A DNA stretch of 64,000 nucleotides from Symbiodinium microadriaticum (GCA_001939145.1 LSRX01000548.1:371878-435877); one strand, 5' to 3'; positions 18,719-28,936 are shown, counted from the first letter of the stretch. Translations and numbers: made by a program. The notes: generated by a model from the sequence alone, not told the origin.

Positions 18719-19180
18719 GGCCTGAAGCGTGTACCGTCGCATGTCAACACTCGTTACCGTAGTGCGGTACTGCGCTGCGGTACAACGTGTTGGTCTAAGG
18801 TTCGCAAGGGCAGATCTGTCATCAGACAGGTCTCAGATGGCGAGGGACACAAGGTGATGGACAGTGCCCTAAAGCAGTTCCGCGAGCAGACCTCAACGGA
18901 CGGCAATGGCAAGGTCTTGGCCGCACTCGAAGAGAAGGGCCTGGCAGAGAAGGTTTCCAATGCTCTGATCAGCCTCCTTCCGAAGGAGTGGGACAACACC
19001 TGCATGGTACAGGCCGGGCGATCTCGAGATACGAGAAGCAGCAAAGCAGTATATGATGGCCAACAATCAGTGGAGAACTTGCTAGCAGTAGCTGTTGATT
19101 TCATGGTTGGACAGTGCGCCGTGGTTGTTCCGTGCCGTGCCGTTGTGCCAACCGTTGTGCTGTTTTGCTGGTCCAGTTAA
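18719..19180 (+). CDS. Exon-like segment of the zinc-ribbon gene
   Basis: The same frame as the preceding segment resumes after TGA 18716 and stays open to 19178-19180. It encodes a basic start (WSKVRKGRSVIRQVSDGEG), then KVMDSALKQFREQ, VLAALEEKGLAEKVSNALI and SLLPKEWDNTCMV. The last 40 codons become Val/Cys-rich and are probably intron. Sharing of frame across one stop suggests either a short intron around 18700-18720 or a nonsense change. Confidence 0.45.
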   Translation, partial: GLKRVPSHVNTRYRSAVLRCGTTCWSKVRKGRSVIRQVSDGEGHKVMDSALKQFREQTSTDGNGKVLAALEEKGLAEKVSNALISLLPKEWDNTCMVQAGRSRDTRSSKAVYDGQQSVENLLAVAVDFMVGQCAVVVPCRAVVPTVVLFCWSS

Positions 19181-19383
19181 GTTAGTTAAGTTAAGTTCAT
19201 TTAGTTAGGCCACTGCCCCGGTCCGGTTTCAAGTTTCAAGGTTTCTGTTTCAGACTAATTCAGAACTCAGACTAAGTCAGAATCCAGAATCCGCCAGTCA
19301 GAGACAGAGAATTCAGAGTTTCAGACTCGACTCGAACTCATGTCAGATTGATGTTCCAATCTTAAGCCGCTACAATCTTACAG
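19181..19383. other. Probable intron, TCAGA-rich
   Basis: TTAAGTTAG and TCAGACTAA/TCAGAGT short repeats, ending TACAATCTTACAG before the next exon-like segment. Confidence 0.4.
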
Positions 19384-19554
19384 GAGACGGACCTGGAAAC
19401 TGCGTCCAAAGACATGGAAGACGGCAAAGGTGCTCTGAGCCAGCTTCAGCATCTCTGGCTCGTGGGACACAAGGAAAACCATGTCTTCTGTGGCACGGAT
19501 GCACAGGGCATGCCGACTATGCGGTTGCAGGCTGTTGGGCCTGTTGGGTACTAG
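19384..19554 (+). CDS. Exon-like segment of the zinc-ribbon gene
   Basis: Starts after AATCTTACAG and encodes ETDLETASKDMEDGKGALS, QLQHLWLVGHKENHVF, CGTDAQGMPTMRLQAVG, to TAG at 19552-19554. The frame is protein-like throughout. A donor is likely near GTTGGGTAC. No domain recognised. Confidence 0.5.
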   Translation, partial: ETDLETASKDMEDGKGALSQLQHLWLVGHKENHVFCGTDAQGMPTMRLQAVGPVGY

Positions 19555-19636
19555 AATTTCAACATGTGTTTGAATCAGGGGAGGTTTATTGTTTATTATA
19601 TTGAGCACATCCTTGCCACCTTGTTATCCTTGCCAG

Positions 19637-19765
19637 ATCAGTGGCGGCTTGCTTGTGCTCATGGTGTCGGCTGCAGAAGCAGTCGACTACTTCAAGTGCA
19701 CGGACCTTGCAGGGGTTCGCAAGAGGATCATGGGCCTGCTACTTATCTCCTCGAGTGAACTTTAA
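19637..19765 (+). CDS. Exon-like segment of the zinc-ribbon gene
   Basis: Preceded by TTGTTATCCTTGCCAG, a strong acceptor. Encodes ISGGLLVLMVSAAEAVDYF, then KCTDLAGVRKRIMGLLLI, to TAA at 19763-19765. The hydrophobic start and basic helix are regular; the function is unknown. Confidence 0.5.
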   Translation: MSGGLLVLMVSAAEAVDYFKCTDLAGVRKRIMGLLLISSSEL

Positions 19766-19852
19766 ACTTTCCGAGTTCGTAAACTTGGTACGTCGAAAAA
19801 AAATGAACTTTCTGGGGCCTGGGGACGGAAGAACAGAGGCAAGCTGCCACAG

Positions 19853-19976
19853 TTCCGGATGGTCTTGAGCTCGAAACACTGTGCGCGGGCCACGTGAGAA
19901 CCGGCGACGTGTTGTTCTGTCCGGCTGGCTATATCATGCTGGAGAAGGCCGTGAACGACACGTCAGTGGCCATGAG
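19853..19976 (+). CDS. Cupin-like exon of the zinc-ribbon gene
   Basis: Begins after GCTGCCACAG and ends at a plausible AG|GTGCGG donor at 19976. The frame reads PDGLELETLCAGHVRTGDV, LFCPAGYIMLEKAV, NDTSVAMRCG. The G-x-GDVLFCPAGYI pattern resembles cupin beta-strand motifs, in which GD.l..PaG precedes a strand. No metal-binding His pair is visible, so an enzymatic role is not supported. The open frame beyond 19976 consists of TTTAGGG-derived codons and is not coding. Confidence 0.5.
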
Positions 19977-20774
19977 GTGCGGGGGTACTGGGACTCAGAG
20001 TCTGAGAACTCAGAGTCTCAGGGACTCAGAAGTTTGGGAGTTTTGGGGTTTAGGGGTTTGGGGGTCAGTCAGTTTGGGGTTTAGTTTAGGGTTTAGGGGT
20101 TTAGGGTTAGGGTTTAGGGGTTTAGGGCTAGGGCGTAGAGTAGGGTTTAGGGTTTAGGGAAACCGGGAATCCCGCTTCTGTTGAGGGCATGAGGAAGAAG
20201 TTTAGAGGGTGTTGGCGATGATGAGATGAGGGCAGAGGGACTCGGGACGGTGTTTCGGAGCTTCAGTTCAGGGATGAACGGAGGCGACTGAATGAGGGAT
20301 TGTTTAGTCAAGGGAGCTGGTAGGGGGTTGTTTCCGGTATTTAGGGGTTTGGGGTTCTGGATTTTGGAGATCGGGACGTCAGGTGTTCGGACTCTTACGG
20401 TCTTGCTGTCGGCATGCGCTCACAAGCCACAAGCCTGCTAGAGATCTTCCTGTGCTTCCGGAGAGCATCACAAAGATTCGTGCCCTTCAGGATCTTCGAT
20501 CGTCATGTGTCTGACTCCGCGAATGCTTCTCTGCGATTGGTTGGCGAGCAGGCTCGGCTTGGGTCACGATTCACTTCCACTCAGATTCGTTTGCCATTTG
20601 TACTCGCTAGTCGCTAGATTCTAGATTCTAGATGGCTTCGATTGATGGTGCTGTGAACTGAACACCTGGTGACTCTTTAAATTTGAACCCTGAGAGCTTA
20701 TGAGTTTCCTAAACCAATACTTTCTGCCGACAACCATGAAACCCTGTCAACCATTGTTGCCCTTATATGCGCAG
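19977..20774. other. Probable intron with TTTAGGG tract
   Basis: GACTCAGAGTCTGAGAACTC short inverted repeats (19990-20035), then about 100 bp of GTTTAGGG/TTTAGGGG units at 20060-20160, then unrecognised sequence to an acceptor CTTATATGCGCAG at 20774. A short open segment at 20414-20617 is not convincing. Confidence 0.45.
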
Positions 20775-20893
20775 GTCAAGATGAAGCCTTACCTGGAGCT
20801 GATGCTGAAAGTGTTGCCCGAGATCCAGAGCCCGAAGCCAGTCCCAAGCCTTCTAGAGCAGGCCGCAACAGAGCTACTTGTCTCGATTTGTAA
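20775..20893 (+). CDS. Acidic Pro/Ala exon of the zinc-ribbon gene
   Basis: After CTTATATGCGCAG the frame reads QDEALPGADAESVARDPEP, EASPKPSRAGRNRATC, to TAA 20891-20893. The D/E/P/A-rich composition suits a disordered linker and continues the acidic character of the next segment. The alternative frame (KMKPYLELMLKVLPEIQSP) is also open over the same bases, so the frame choice is tentative. Confidence 0.35.
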
Positions 20894-21060
20894 AAGCCAA
20901 GCCGAACTCCTCCTACCACCCTGGACCACCCTTGCCTTAGAATCCTTGATACCCTGACAGCATGACACATCCCTGAATCGGTCCCTGAAGTTTCTTGCGT
21001 GCCGGCGTGTCGTGACACTGACTCGATCCGTAATCCGTAACTGCCTGCCCGTGCCCGTGC

Positions 21061-21222
21061 CACCAAACGGCCCTAAGGGCTGAGGCGGCTGAGGAGGACG
21101 GAGTGGATGATGAAGACGAAGATGAGCAGCCGTTGAATCATGTGTTCAAGAATCGCGCTTCCACTCGGCCTAAGGAGGAGCTGTCAGAGGCACCTGAAGA
21201 GGTGGATGGGTTTGTGCTGTGA
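21061..21222 (+). CDS. Acidic exon of the zinc-ribbon gene
   Basis: Encodes ALRAEAAEEDGVDDEDEDEQ, then PLNHVFKNRASTRPKEELS and EAPEEVDGFVL to TGA 21220-21222. The run of Asp/Glu followed by a basic patch is typical of a disordered nuclear-protein linker. Splice sites are not clear. Confidence 0.4.
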   Translation, partial: HQTALRAEAAEEDGVDDEDEDEQPLNHVFKNRASTRPKEELSEAPEEVDGFVL

Positions 21223-21255
21223 CTTTCGGTTTAGGCTTTCAGATTTCAATTGCAG

Positions 21256-21532
21256 GCTTTTGGTGATTTTGGTGACTTGGTGGTGATTCGGAATTTGGTG
21301 ACGGTGGGCCCGGTGGGCTTGGCAGCTGGCGTGCTTCGGGCTTCCGAAAACTTCGGAGCCTTCGGAGACTTCGGAGTTGGCTTCAAAGCAGGTGCAAGAC
21401 GGCCAAGACCTGGCCTCAGTGACCTCAGCGCCAGCGGCTGGGCCAACAGCCGCGGCTCCGACAGCCACTGATGCTGATGATGTCCAGTCCGAGGCAGTGG
21501 GTTATACAGCTGTTGGGTCCCGGGTTGCTTAA
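21256..21532 (+). CDS. Ser/Thr/Pro/Glu-rich exon of the zinc-ribbon gene
   Basis: Follows TTTCAATTGCAG. The frame with LPKTSEPSETSELASKQVQD and LASVTSAPAAGPTAAAPTA, ending at TAA 21530-21532, has the same Pro/Ala/Thr bias as the next segment. A second frame (AFGDFGDLVV and onward) is open too, because of CTTCGGA repeats, so the frame is inferred from composition. Confidence 0.35.
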
Positions 21533-21875
21533 GTTGTGTAGTGTGATGAGTGTGATGCGTGACAATGCATGATACAAGTTGATGCAATGATGCAATGAAG
21601 ACGCTGTTGCCGCAGTTGGCTGTTGGATGTTGGACTCCTGACCGATTGGCGGCCCGTCTTGACGGACCTGAGCGAGTGAGCCTCATCAGAGCTCATCACT
21701 GGATGCACTCATGAACTTGAGTTTGGGTTCTGAGATTCTTTAATAATAATACTCATACTCATACTCACTACCTACTTGTTCCACTGTCCCACTGTTCCAA
21801 TTCCATACTACAGAGTCTACAGAGTCCAGAGTCCAGTCCAGTCACGTCCAGTCCAGACCATTTCATTTGCGACAG

Positions 21876-22208
21876 CCCGCCGGTGCCGGTAACGCACATT
21901 CTTCTCTTCACGAGGCTGCTCCGGCTTCTCCTGATCGTCTTGCTGAAGCAAAAACATCTACGCCGACGCCAGCTACAGCGCCTGCAGACCACGCACTTCC
22001 CGCTCAAACAGGTGCGCTGCCGACGCCGCCTGCACCAGCACCGACAGCCCCACATCATGAACCTCCTGCTGACACAGCCACAGCTATGCCGCCGACGACT
22101 GCCCCAGATGCTCTTCCGCAGCCGGAGACCGCGACGACGTCGATTCTCGATGAAACCCTTGCGATGCCCTCTCAGGCCCATGTGGGCCCATATGAAGTAG
22201 TTTGGTGA
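21876..22208 (+). CDS. Pro/Ala/Thr-rich exon of the zinc-ribbon gene
   Basis: After ATTTGCGACAG the frame encodes about 110 residues: PAGAGNAHSSLHEAAPASPD, then alternating TPATAPADHALPAQTG-type and PPADTATAMPPTTAP-type sequence, ending YEVVW before TGA 22206-22208. It is a low-complexity disordered linker. Two other frames are also open because of composition, but they give Arg/Leu-rich nonsense. A donor may lie at CAT|GTGGGC near 22180. Confidence 0.45.
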   Translation, partial: PAGAGNAHSSLHEAAPASPDRLAEAKTSTPTPATAPADHALPAQTGALPTPPAPAPTAPHHEPPADTATAMPPTTAPDALPQPETATTSILDETLAMPSQAHVGPYEVVW

Positions 22209-22329
22209 GGTGTGCTGGTGTAGGAGTCGGGCGATTGGCGATGGTGAAATTTAGGGGTCCTAGGCTTTAGGGCCTCAGGCCTCAGGGTTAGGGTTCTGTT
22301 GATTCTGTTGAGGGTTTAGGGGTGAGTCG

Positions 22330-22340
22330 TTTTGGCTCAA
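22330..22340 (+). other. Possible relict dinoflagellate spliced-leader end
   Basis: TTTTGGCTCAA here matches eleven consecutive bases at the 3' end of the conserved dinoflagellate spliced leader and runs directly into an ATG at 22340. The preceding bases (TCG) match the leader less well. An 11-mer could occur by chance at roughly a few percent in a window this size. Confidence 0.3.
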
Positions 22341-22774
22341 TGATCAATCAGCCTCCGCTTGTGCAGGACCAGGAGACTGACAGGCGTCAGGATGAGCTCG
22401 AGGCCGAGCGGAACGATGATTCGCAGATGACAGACGGTTCCGGTACTGGCGGGGAGCAGGGCAGCCACGGCGGCGGCCACGGTGATGCCCCTGCCGGTAG
22501 CTCCGGTAGCGCCATGAAAGTTGCCAAACTCTTTGGCCCAGCAGCAAAGGCCACGGCCATGGCCATGGCGGCCACGGCGAAGTCGGCGAAGGCCGTTGCC
22601 AAGTCCAAGGCTGATCCAAAACCCAAGCGACAGGCCCGACAGGCAGCGGCATCGGCAAAGCATGGCAATGGCAGTGGCAGTGGCCGCAAGCGCAAGCACG
22701 TGGAGGATGAGGAATCCGCAGCCGTGCCGTCCCAGAACGAATCCAAGAAGAAGTTGTTTGGTGGCGCAAAGTGA
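22340..22774 (+). CDS. C-terminal exon with NLS-like basic motif
   Basis: ATG-to-TGA frame of 144 codons: an acidic polar start (QDQETDRRQDELEAERNDDS), a Gly/His/Ser stretch, an Ala/Lys helix (AKATAMAMAATAKSAKAVAK), then KPKRQARQAAASAK, SGSGRKRKHVEDEES and a final ESKKKLFGGAK. The clusters KPKR and GRKRKH form a bipartite nuclear-localisation-like signal. Either this is the last exon of the large gene, entered through GCTTGTGCAG at about 22366, or it is a separate small gene starting at the ATG beside the leader-like 11-mer. The basic nuclear tail agrees with the zinc ribbon at the other end of the gene. Confidence 0.5.
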   Translation: MINQPPLVQDQETDRRQDELEAERNDDSQMTDGSGTGGEQGSHGGGHGDAPAGSSGSAMKVAKLFGPAAKATAMAMAATAKSAKAVAKSKADPKPKRQARQAAASAKHGNGSGSGRKRKHVEDEESAAVPSQNESKKKLFGGAK

Positions 22775-23667
22775 GTCAGTGAGCGGGTCTTGTGTTTTCC
22801 TCGATTTCGCTTCGGGGTTTCGGGAGTCCGGGAGTTTCGGACCTTTGGTCTCGGGAGCCGGGACCCGGAACCACCAGCACTACTATCACTAGCCTGGTGC
22901 TAACATCCGTCTGACCCAAACCGCAAATGTCCTTGTTTAAAGCTGTTTTGCCATATCCTAGGCCCTAGGCCTACCGCCTTTCGAGGCATTCTTTCAATCA
23001 TCACGAAATGCTTCGCTGTAGACTTGAGTCTGCTGATCCGGCCTTTGAGCCCCGAATCCCGAAACGAAAAGGCAGCCTTGGACCACTCTAGACTGTAGTA
23101 CTGTAGACTGTAGGCCCTGTAGCCCTGTAGGCCTCAGTGTAGGCCGGCACCGTAGGCCCTAGGCCTAGGCTCTGGGATTCTGGAGTCCCCGAGTGTATGA
23201 ATCGAGTGCACCTTTTGGGCTTTGAGCCTTGAGCATGAGTTCAACGGTTCTGCCTCATGCCACAAGGCATTGCAATCGCTGCAGTCAACTTCAGTCTAAG
23301 TTTAGGGTTTAAAGTTTAGGGCTCCAGGTCCAGGCTCCAAGCTCATGACTGTCAAGGTCCAAGGTCCAAGATTGTAAAGATTCTAGGGTTTCGATTTTGG
23401 GGGTTTGGGGTTTATCACTCTAGGGACTCTAGGGTTCTAAAAGGTTTTGATTTTGGGGCATATGGCGATTATGGCTTATGGTTAATGAATTAGAGCCGTT
23501 CAAGGCTCTCGGGCTCTAGCGTTAGTTCATGGGTCTCGTTCATGGGGTTTGGGGTTTATGGCTTTCGGGCTCCAGGGTCCAGGGTTCTCGAGGTCGTTTG
23601 GGTTTTAGGGTTTGGGAATTAGGGCCTAGGGCCTTAGGGGATTAGGGATTTGGGGCCAGGGGCCACC
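22775..23667. other. No gene recognised; degenerate CCTAGG and TTTAGGG sequence
   Basis: GTAGACTGTAG and CCCTGTAGG short repeats near 23095-23170, then scattered GGGTTTAGGG-like and GGTCCAGG units to 23650. It is probably decayed repeat DNA downstream of the large gene. Confidence 0.5.
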
Positions 23668-23757
23668 GCTCACTACTAACTAAAACTAAGCGTCGACAGG
23701 TCGCAGGACGGGGGTAAATGGTGATTGGACCATGCCCTCAGGTAGCGACCCAAACAA
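23668..23757 (+). repeat. AGT/TACTAAC element, copy 7 (core only)
   Basis: Only the core survives: CTCACTACTAACTAAAAC, GTCGACAGGTCGCAGGACG, ATGGTGATTGG at 23718 and TCAGGTAGCGACCCAAAC, breaking off before the AGT tail. No trinucleotide array is attached, so the core is separable from the microsatellite. Confidence 0.9.
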
Positions 23758-24870
23758 ACTGTCAGCTGTCGTCAGCGCATGCCATGCAACGCCTTGTGCG
23801 CAAGTGGGTCAGTGATCTGCTGACGATCGGCCCGATCTGATCAGCTGATCAGCTGAATGGGCTGGCTAAGAGCAGCTCAGCTGGTGCCATGCCGGCACGC
23901 AGTGAAATAGGGGTCTAATCTAAGTAGTAATAATGGCTTGGCTTGGTTTCATTAACTCATTCAGGGGTTCTGTGACTGTGAAGGGTTGAGAGTTAATTTA
24001 AGTACTATTTACGGGTTTAGCGCTGGAAACGAGTAGGGCTTGGGTCAGGGTCCCGGGTGTAGGGTTTATAAGGTCTGAGATTCTGAGACTGAGATAACCG
24101 TAACCCAATGAATACTCATGTAATCCTGAGTCCTGAACCGTCCTCAGAGTTGCCTCGACCACTACTGTACCTCCAGCACTCCAGTATTATTCGTGTCTTT
24201 CATACTTTCTGATAATCCTCATCCCAAATACAAATCTAATTGTTGAGTACCGTGTACTACCGTGTACCATGGATCTTTCGGTTAGCAGAGTGTAACGGAT
24301 GATCCGAGCCGGCACAGCAGCAGCCACTTTTCAGTGTGTGGTCCTTTCTGTTCCCGGGCGTTAGGGCCCCGCATTTTGCCTGGACACCCTGCAGGCCCTG
24401 CCGCCCTGTGAGGGGCCCTGTGGGCATCCGAAGAAGTCCCCAGATGTGGTGTGCCAGCAGCCAGCACATAGGACTACAGTATGACATGTTATCCCGCCGT
24501 GGAATTCTGATTAGTAATGATTAGACCCACCCGTAAAAACTTGGCTGAAATCACCCTCGAGGGACCACGGGTTGCGAAGCAACGACAGAAAGCAGAAGCA
24601 ACAGCAACGTGACGTGCTGAAAAGAACGATGCTATCCACAGAGTCCGGGTTTACCCTGCCCCTCAACCAGCCACACTTGTTTAATAAGTGTTCTAACTGT
24701 CTTTCGGAATCCGGCCCCGACAAAGAAAATCAGAACACTTCCCGCAACCGCCTGCGCAGCAACTTTGTCTCTGAACACTTGTCGCCCCCAGCACGCAGCC
24801 CCCGAAGAAATTTAACACACTATACTGCAGACTATATTATAGACCATAGACTCGACAATAGACTGTACGA
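23758..24870. other. No gene recognised
   Basis: Mixed unique sequence including TGATCAGCTGATCAGCTGA palindromic repeats at 23838-23856. A short open segment at 24572-24883 is not convincing. Confidence 0.4.
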
Positions 24871-26160
24871 TATGTTCTGCTAAAGGCTATACTACGAGCA
24901 CAAGGAAACACTATAATACATACTATGCCATATACTGTGCTCTGTAGCTTACTATATACAACTATGCTTTATAATAGACAGTATACTATGTTGTGTACTA
25001 CATTATATACTACACTAAACTCATACAATCTACTATACTCTACTCTACTATGCTATGCTGTACTATACAAGCGAGGTATGTGAAGTTTTGTTACGAACAA
25101 AACACTAAATATTATAGTTATCAAGTTAGCATAAAACATAAGCCTGCGAAATGATGCTCGATCATGCTGTGTTGCATACTTTCGTCTGCTAATAGCATAC
25201 TTTTGCAAACATTGTGTTGTACTGTCTGATGCTAGGCATAGATCATAGTGGATCGTACAGACTAAGAGTATATCACATATGTTAACAAAAGATTGGCTGG
25301 ATGCTATATCATCATATTTTATACCGGGCCAAATAATATCACAACAAGTTGTATCATGTTCAGTATGGTTCTTGACATTCTTATACAGTCCAGTAGTAGA
25401 TGAAGACATACCGTGCTATATCTGATGATCTCAGACTGTATTGTGTCATATAGAATATGCACCTGGTTGTCAGTTGTCTCAATCCTACATATTACCTCAC
25501 ATCAACATGTTTACTGTACCATGCCAGATTAACTCATGTTGTATTGGAGCATACAATGTCCTATCATGGTACTAGACGGTACTATACCAGTCAAAATAGG
25601 ATCCGTTACATCTATGTTGGAGTTATAAACGACAAAATAATGCTTAACATGATATACTGTCTTATGTCATTCTGATAATGTTGTATTCTATCATGTTAGT
25701 TTACATTAATCTTATCATATCTATAACTATATCATACTCTATGTCATTGTGCCATACTATAGTGTCAGTGTGTTGCACCATCCTTTTATGTCTATACTGA
25801 ACCGTTTAATTTTTCACATTCTCAAGTTGCAATGGCTAGCTTTCCGCACAAACTGCGATTACATGATAGCAAACTGAGTCCCCAATACCTTGCCACAAAC
25901 CGCAGCCCTAGAAACTGAGATTCTTCGAAAGCTTGCTGAAAAAAGCACCTCCTCAGAGCCATAGAAATTGCGATTCTCTGTTTCCGTACTTCCTCGGTGC
26001 GGGGGGGGAGATGCCAAAATGTAGCGGGGATAACCACACGCCCTATATAGGTAGGTAGTTATCCTCCCCTGCATTTTTGCATGCTCGTGTGCTTTGTGTG
26101 TCGTAGAGTACTTGTATGTTGCAAGTATCCTGGTTTGTTTCGAAACCCTGTCTCTGTTTC
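24871..26160. other. AT-rich gene-free island
   Basis: Base composition shifts to strongly AT-rich, with endless variants of ACTATACT, CATACTATG and TACTATGC in 24880-25080 and decayed sequence after that. ORFs are short and on both strands. I found no organellar gene, so there is no support for a mitochondrial insert. Confidence 0.6.
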
Positions 26161-26175
26161 GAAACACCCCGGCTG

Positions 26176-26330
26176 CCCCAACCCATTAACCCATTAACCT
26201 ATTGACCCATTAACCCATGAACACAATCATTCTGGCCAAATGGACTTGGGGCCCCAACCCATTAACCCATTAACCCAATCATTCTGGCCAAATGGACCTG
26301 GGAGGCCCCAACCCATTAACCCATCTCGTA
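26176..26330 (+). repeat. AACCCATT octamer repeat within a roughly 60-80 bp unit
   Basis: AACCCATT recurs in short tandem runs at 26179, 26257 and 26309. They are separated by two near-identical copies of CAATCATTCTGGCCAAATGG and GGGGCCCC-type sequence. Confidence 0.8.
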
Positions 26331-26443
26331 CATCTGCTGCCATTTGCTTGTTCACGTTGCACTGCTCAACACCACAATACTTGTGGGCTCTGGCGACACA
26401 CTCCAAGTTACTCATTCTTCATTTCACGACGCACAGCACATTC

Positions 26444-26696
26444 NNNNNNNNNNNNNNNNNNNNNNNNNNNNNNNNNNNNNNNNNNNNNNNNNNNNNNNNN
26501 NNNNNNNNNNNNNNNNNNNNNNNNNNNNNNNNNNNNNNNNNNNNNNNNNNNNNNNNNNNNNNNNNNNNNNNNNNNNNNNNNNNNNNNNNNNNNNNNNNNN
26601 NNNNNNNNNNNNNNNNNNNNNNNNNNNNNNNNNNNNNNNNNNNNNNNNNNNNNNNNNNNNNNNNNNNNNNNNNNNNNNNNNNNNNNNNNNNNNNNN
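26444..26696. other. Assembly gap (253 N)
   Basis: A run of unknown bases between the CCATTAA repeat side and a TATA-rich side. ORFs reported across it are artefacts. The join may be a scaffold estimate. Confidence 1.
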
Positions 26697-26905
26697 TATA
26701 TAATATAATATAAAATATGATATATGTCGTAAAAAATGATAATTTATAATAGATAGTTTACAAAAGATAACTTCTAATATATGATATATATTATATAGCA
26801 TATTAATACATAGTATACAAAATCATAGTATACAATATATACTATATAATATATAACATATAATATAATACATAGTATATAATGTTATATTTATATGTAG
26901 GGATG
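26697..26905. repeat. TATA/AATATA low-complexity tract
   Basis: Almost pure A/T with TATATAATATAATATA-type repeats directly right of the gap, ending at about 26900 where a GC-rich GGTCACCCCCGCCC begins. Confidence 0.85.
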
Positions 26906-27299
26906 GTCACCCCCGCCCGCCGCCCCCTACTTATACATATGTGTACACTAGTCATCAGTACAGAAACGTATCGCTTGTGCCCTCGAATGCATACAACCGT
27001 GCTGTGAAGCATCTTGTGCCGACACATCGACAAATCTGCAGCCGAATTTCGGCCAACAAAGATAACACTTCATGTATTCGGACAGCCGAAACTGTGGGAA
27101 GCTATTGCGCGTCATTTGCTGTGGTATTCAAAATCTCGTGTTTTTTGCATTTTTTGGTTGTGAAAGAACTGTAACGTACATCACGGGCACTGAGTATTTC
27201 TTTCGACGATTGAAGGCTGCGCTCGCACATGCTCACATGTCACACTGCTACACCTGCCCAAAAACAGTGGGCTCCTCCTGCTTTTCCTTATTTACATCG

Positions 27300-27830
27300 T
27301 TGTCAAAAGGGAATGCTATAGGGTGTTCTATAAAGCATTCTAAAGGGTATCCTAAAAGGTATTCTAGAGGATAATCTATGACGTATGTTTAAGGTATAAT
27401 TGACATAAGGCATTTTACATAAGCGGCCTTCCGTACGGTATTCTACTACAGGGTATTCCAGATGGTAGTTTATAGGGCATTCTATAAAGTAGTCTATAGG
27501 GTACGTACTCCATAATGTATTGTACAAAAGGCAGTCCGTACACTTTATTCAGGGTGGTGTTCTATAGGGTAGATGAAACTCGCTAAGGTATATAGAGGGG
27601 TATTCTATAAGGTAGTTTAAGCTATTCTTCTTGGTTCCTGACTTTCTTCGTGGGGATCCCATACCCAAAAGCTACAATTATTACATAGGCGGTCTTCTGT
27701 AAGGTATTCTACTACAGGGTATTCCAGATGGTAGTCTATAAGGCATTCCTTAAAGTTGCCTATAGGATACATAAGTCTTATATCAGGTATTCTACAGGGT
27801 ATTTCAGATGGTATTCTAGAAGGAAGGCTT
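27300..27830. repeat. Decayed short-period GGTATTCTATA array
   Basis: Irregular repeats of GGTATTCTA, AGGGTATTC and TCTATAGGG with a period near 12-13 bp. A larger unit of about 90 bp appears twice, at 27419-27505 and 27684-27775, sharing GGTATTCTACTACAGGG and TATTCCAGATGGTAGT. Minus-strand translations are repetitive (YHLEYPVVEY) and not genes. Confidence 0.75.
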
Positions 27831-28936
27831 GGAAAATCCAGTTGATGTATTACCTCGAGTGAAAGCAGCTTGCCCCATGAGTTGAGGCGATCCGAGCATT
27901 CTTCCACCAGCCATCCACGCATCGAGGTTCCATGTAACCTTGGACGACCTGGACACGCCAGGCTTAAGACCTGAAGGTGCTATCGACCTCAGAGCCCCAC
28001 ATTTTCAGGATTTCTCTGTTCCCGCTGTACGTCTGAGGTGTTCTTTTTCTGTGGGGAGTGGATGGGGAAGGAAGGCCAAATAGAGCCAGATGAGGGTAGA
28101 ATCCAGTTGGGAGACGCACCTCGCAAAAAAATTCAACAGCGAGCCCCACCGCACCGACATAGCATCACATGACTCGGAGTGAGTAATGAGTCCGGCATTG
28201 AGACAAGAGGCATTGCTCTTTGTAGTTTGTGCTGGCAGCAGAGAGAAGACTTTGCCCAACTCATTTTTGTCCGAGGCTGTGGAGACTGAAACATGATCGC
28301 CGTGGCGATGGACATGCGAACCGAGCGGAGGAAAACCTACAGTATGCAAGGCAGAAGTGGTCCGAGCATCAACACGAAGATGACAGGAAAGCTGCTATGT
28401 TGTTGCAAAGTCGGTCACGCATGCCTGCAGGATTTCCGTTCCTGGCTCACAGTGGGAAATGCGATTAGTGCATGCCAGCAAACTCGAGAGGGGTTATTCT
28501 TCTATATTGCCCATGAACGCCCGTGAACTTGGCTGACCTCTTTGTCAGACCTGAATTACCCGCAAACAGTTAGACAGTTAGATGGTATGCTGCTCCAAGA
28601 GCAGTAGCAAAGGAGCAAACAGAGTCCCAGCAGCATCCATCCGCAGCTCATCATGTGCCATGGTGGAGGCATTTCTTTATTTGAGCAGGAAGGGATTGGT
28701 AAACACCTAAACGGCGTCCGTGAAGTCCAAGGGTGTTGTTGGCGTGACCCTTCACCTGGAGGAGCAGGGTCAAGTTTGACACCCCAAATTCCACGAAACA
28801 GTTGCGCTGGTTGGCTTGACGGCACTGAGATGGTGTGGATCTTGCTGGCATGCTGACATTTCAATTTACTCACATTTCAGTGACCGATTGTGACAGCTCA
28901 CCTGCTGAATTCTGAAAGCTCCTCCAGGACTTCTTG
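27831..28936. other. No gene recognised
   Basis: Composition returns to about half GC. Open segments on both strands are short and lack recognisable motifs. Confidence 0.4.

Noticed and set aside
24871..26160. Mitochondrial DNA insertion
   Set aside because: Only AT-richness supports it; no cox or cob coding fragment or rRNA fragment was recognised.
26240..26801. ORFs spanning the N run
   Set aside because: They consist mainly of unknown residues across an assembly gap.
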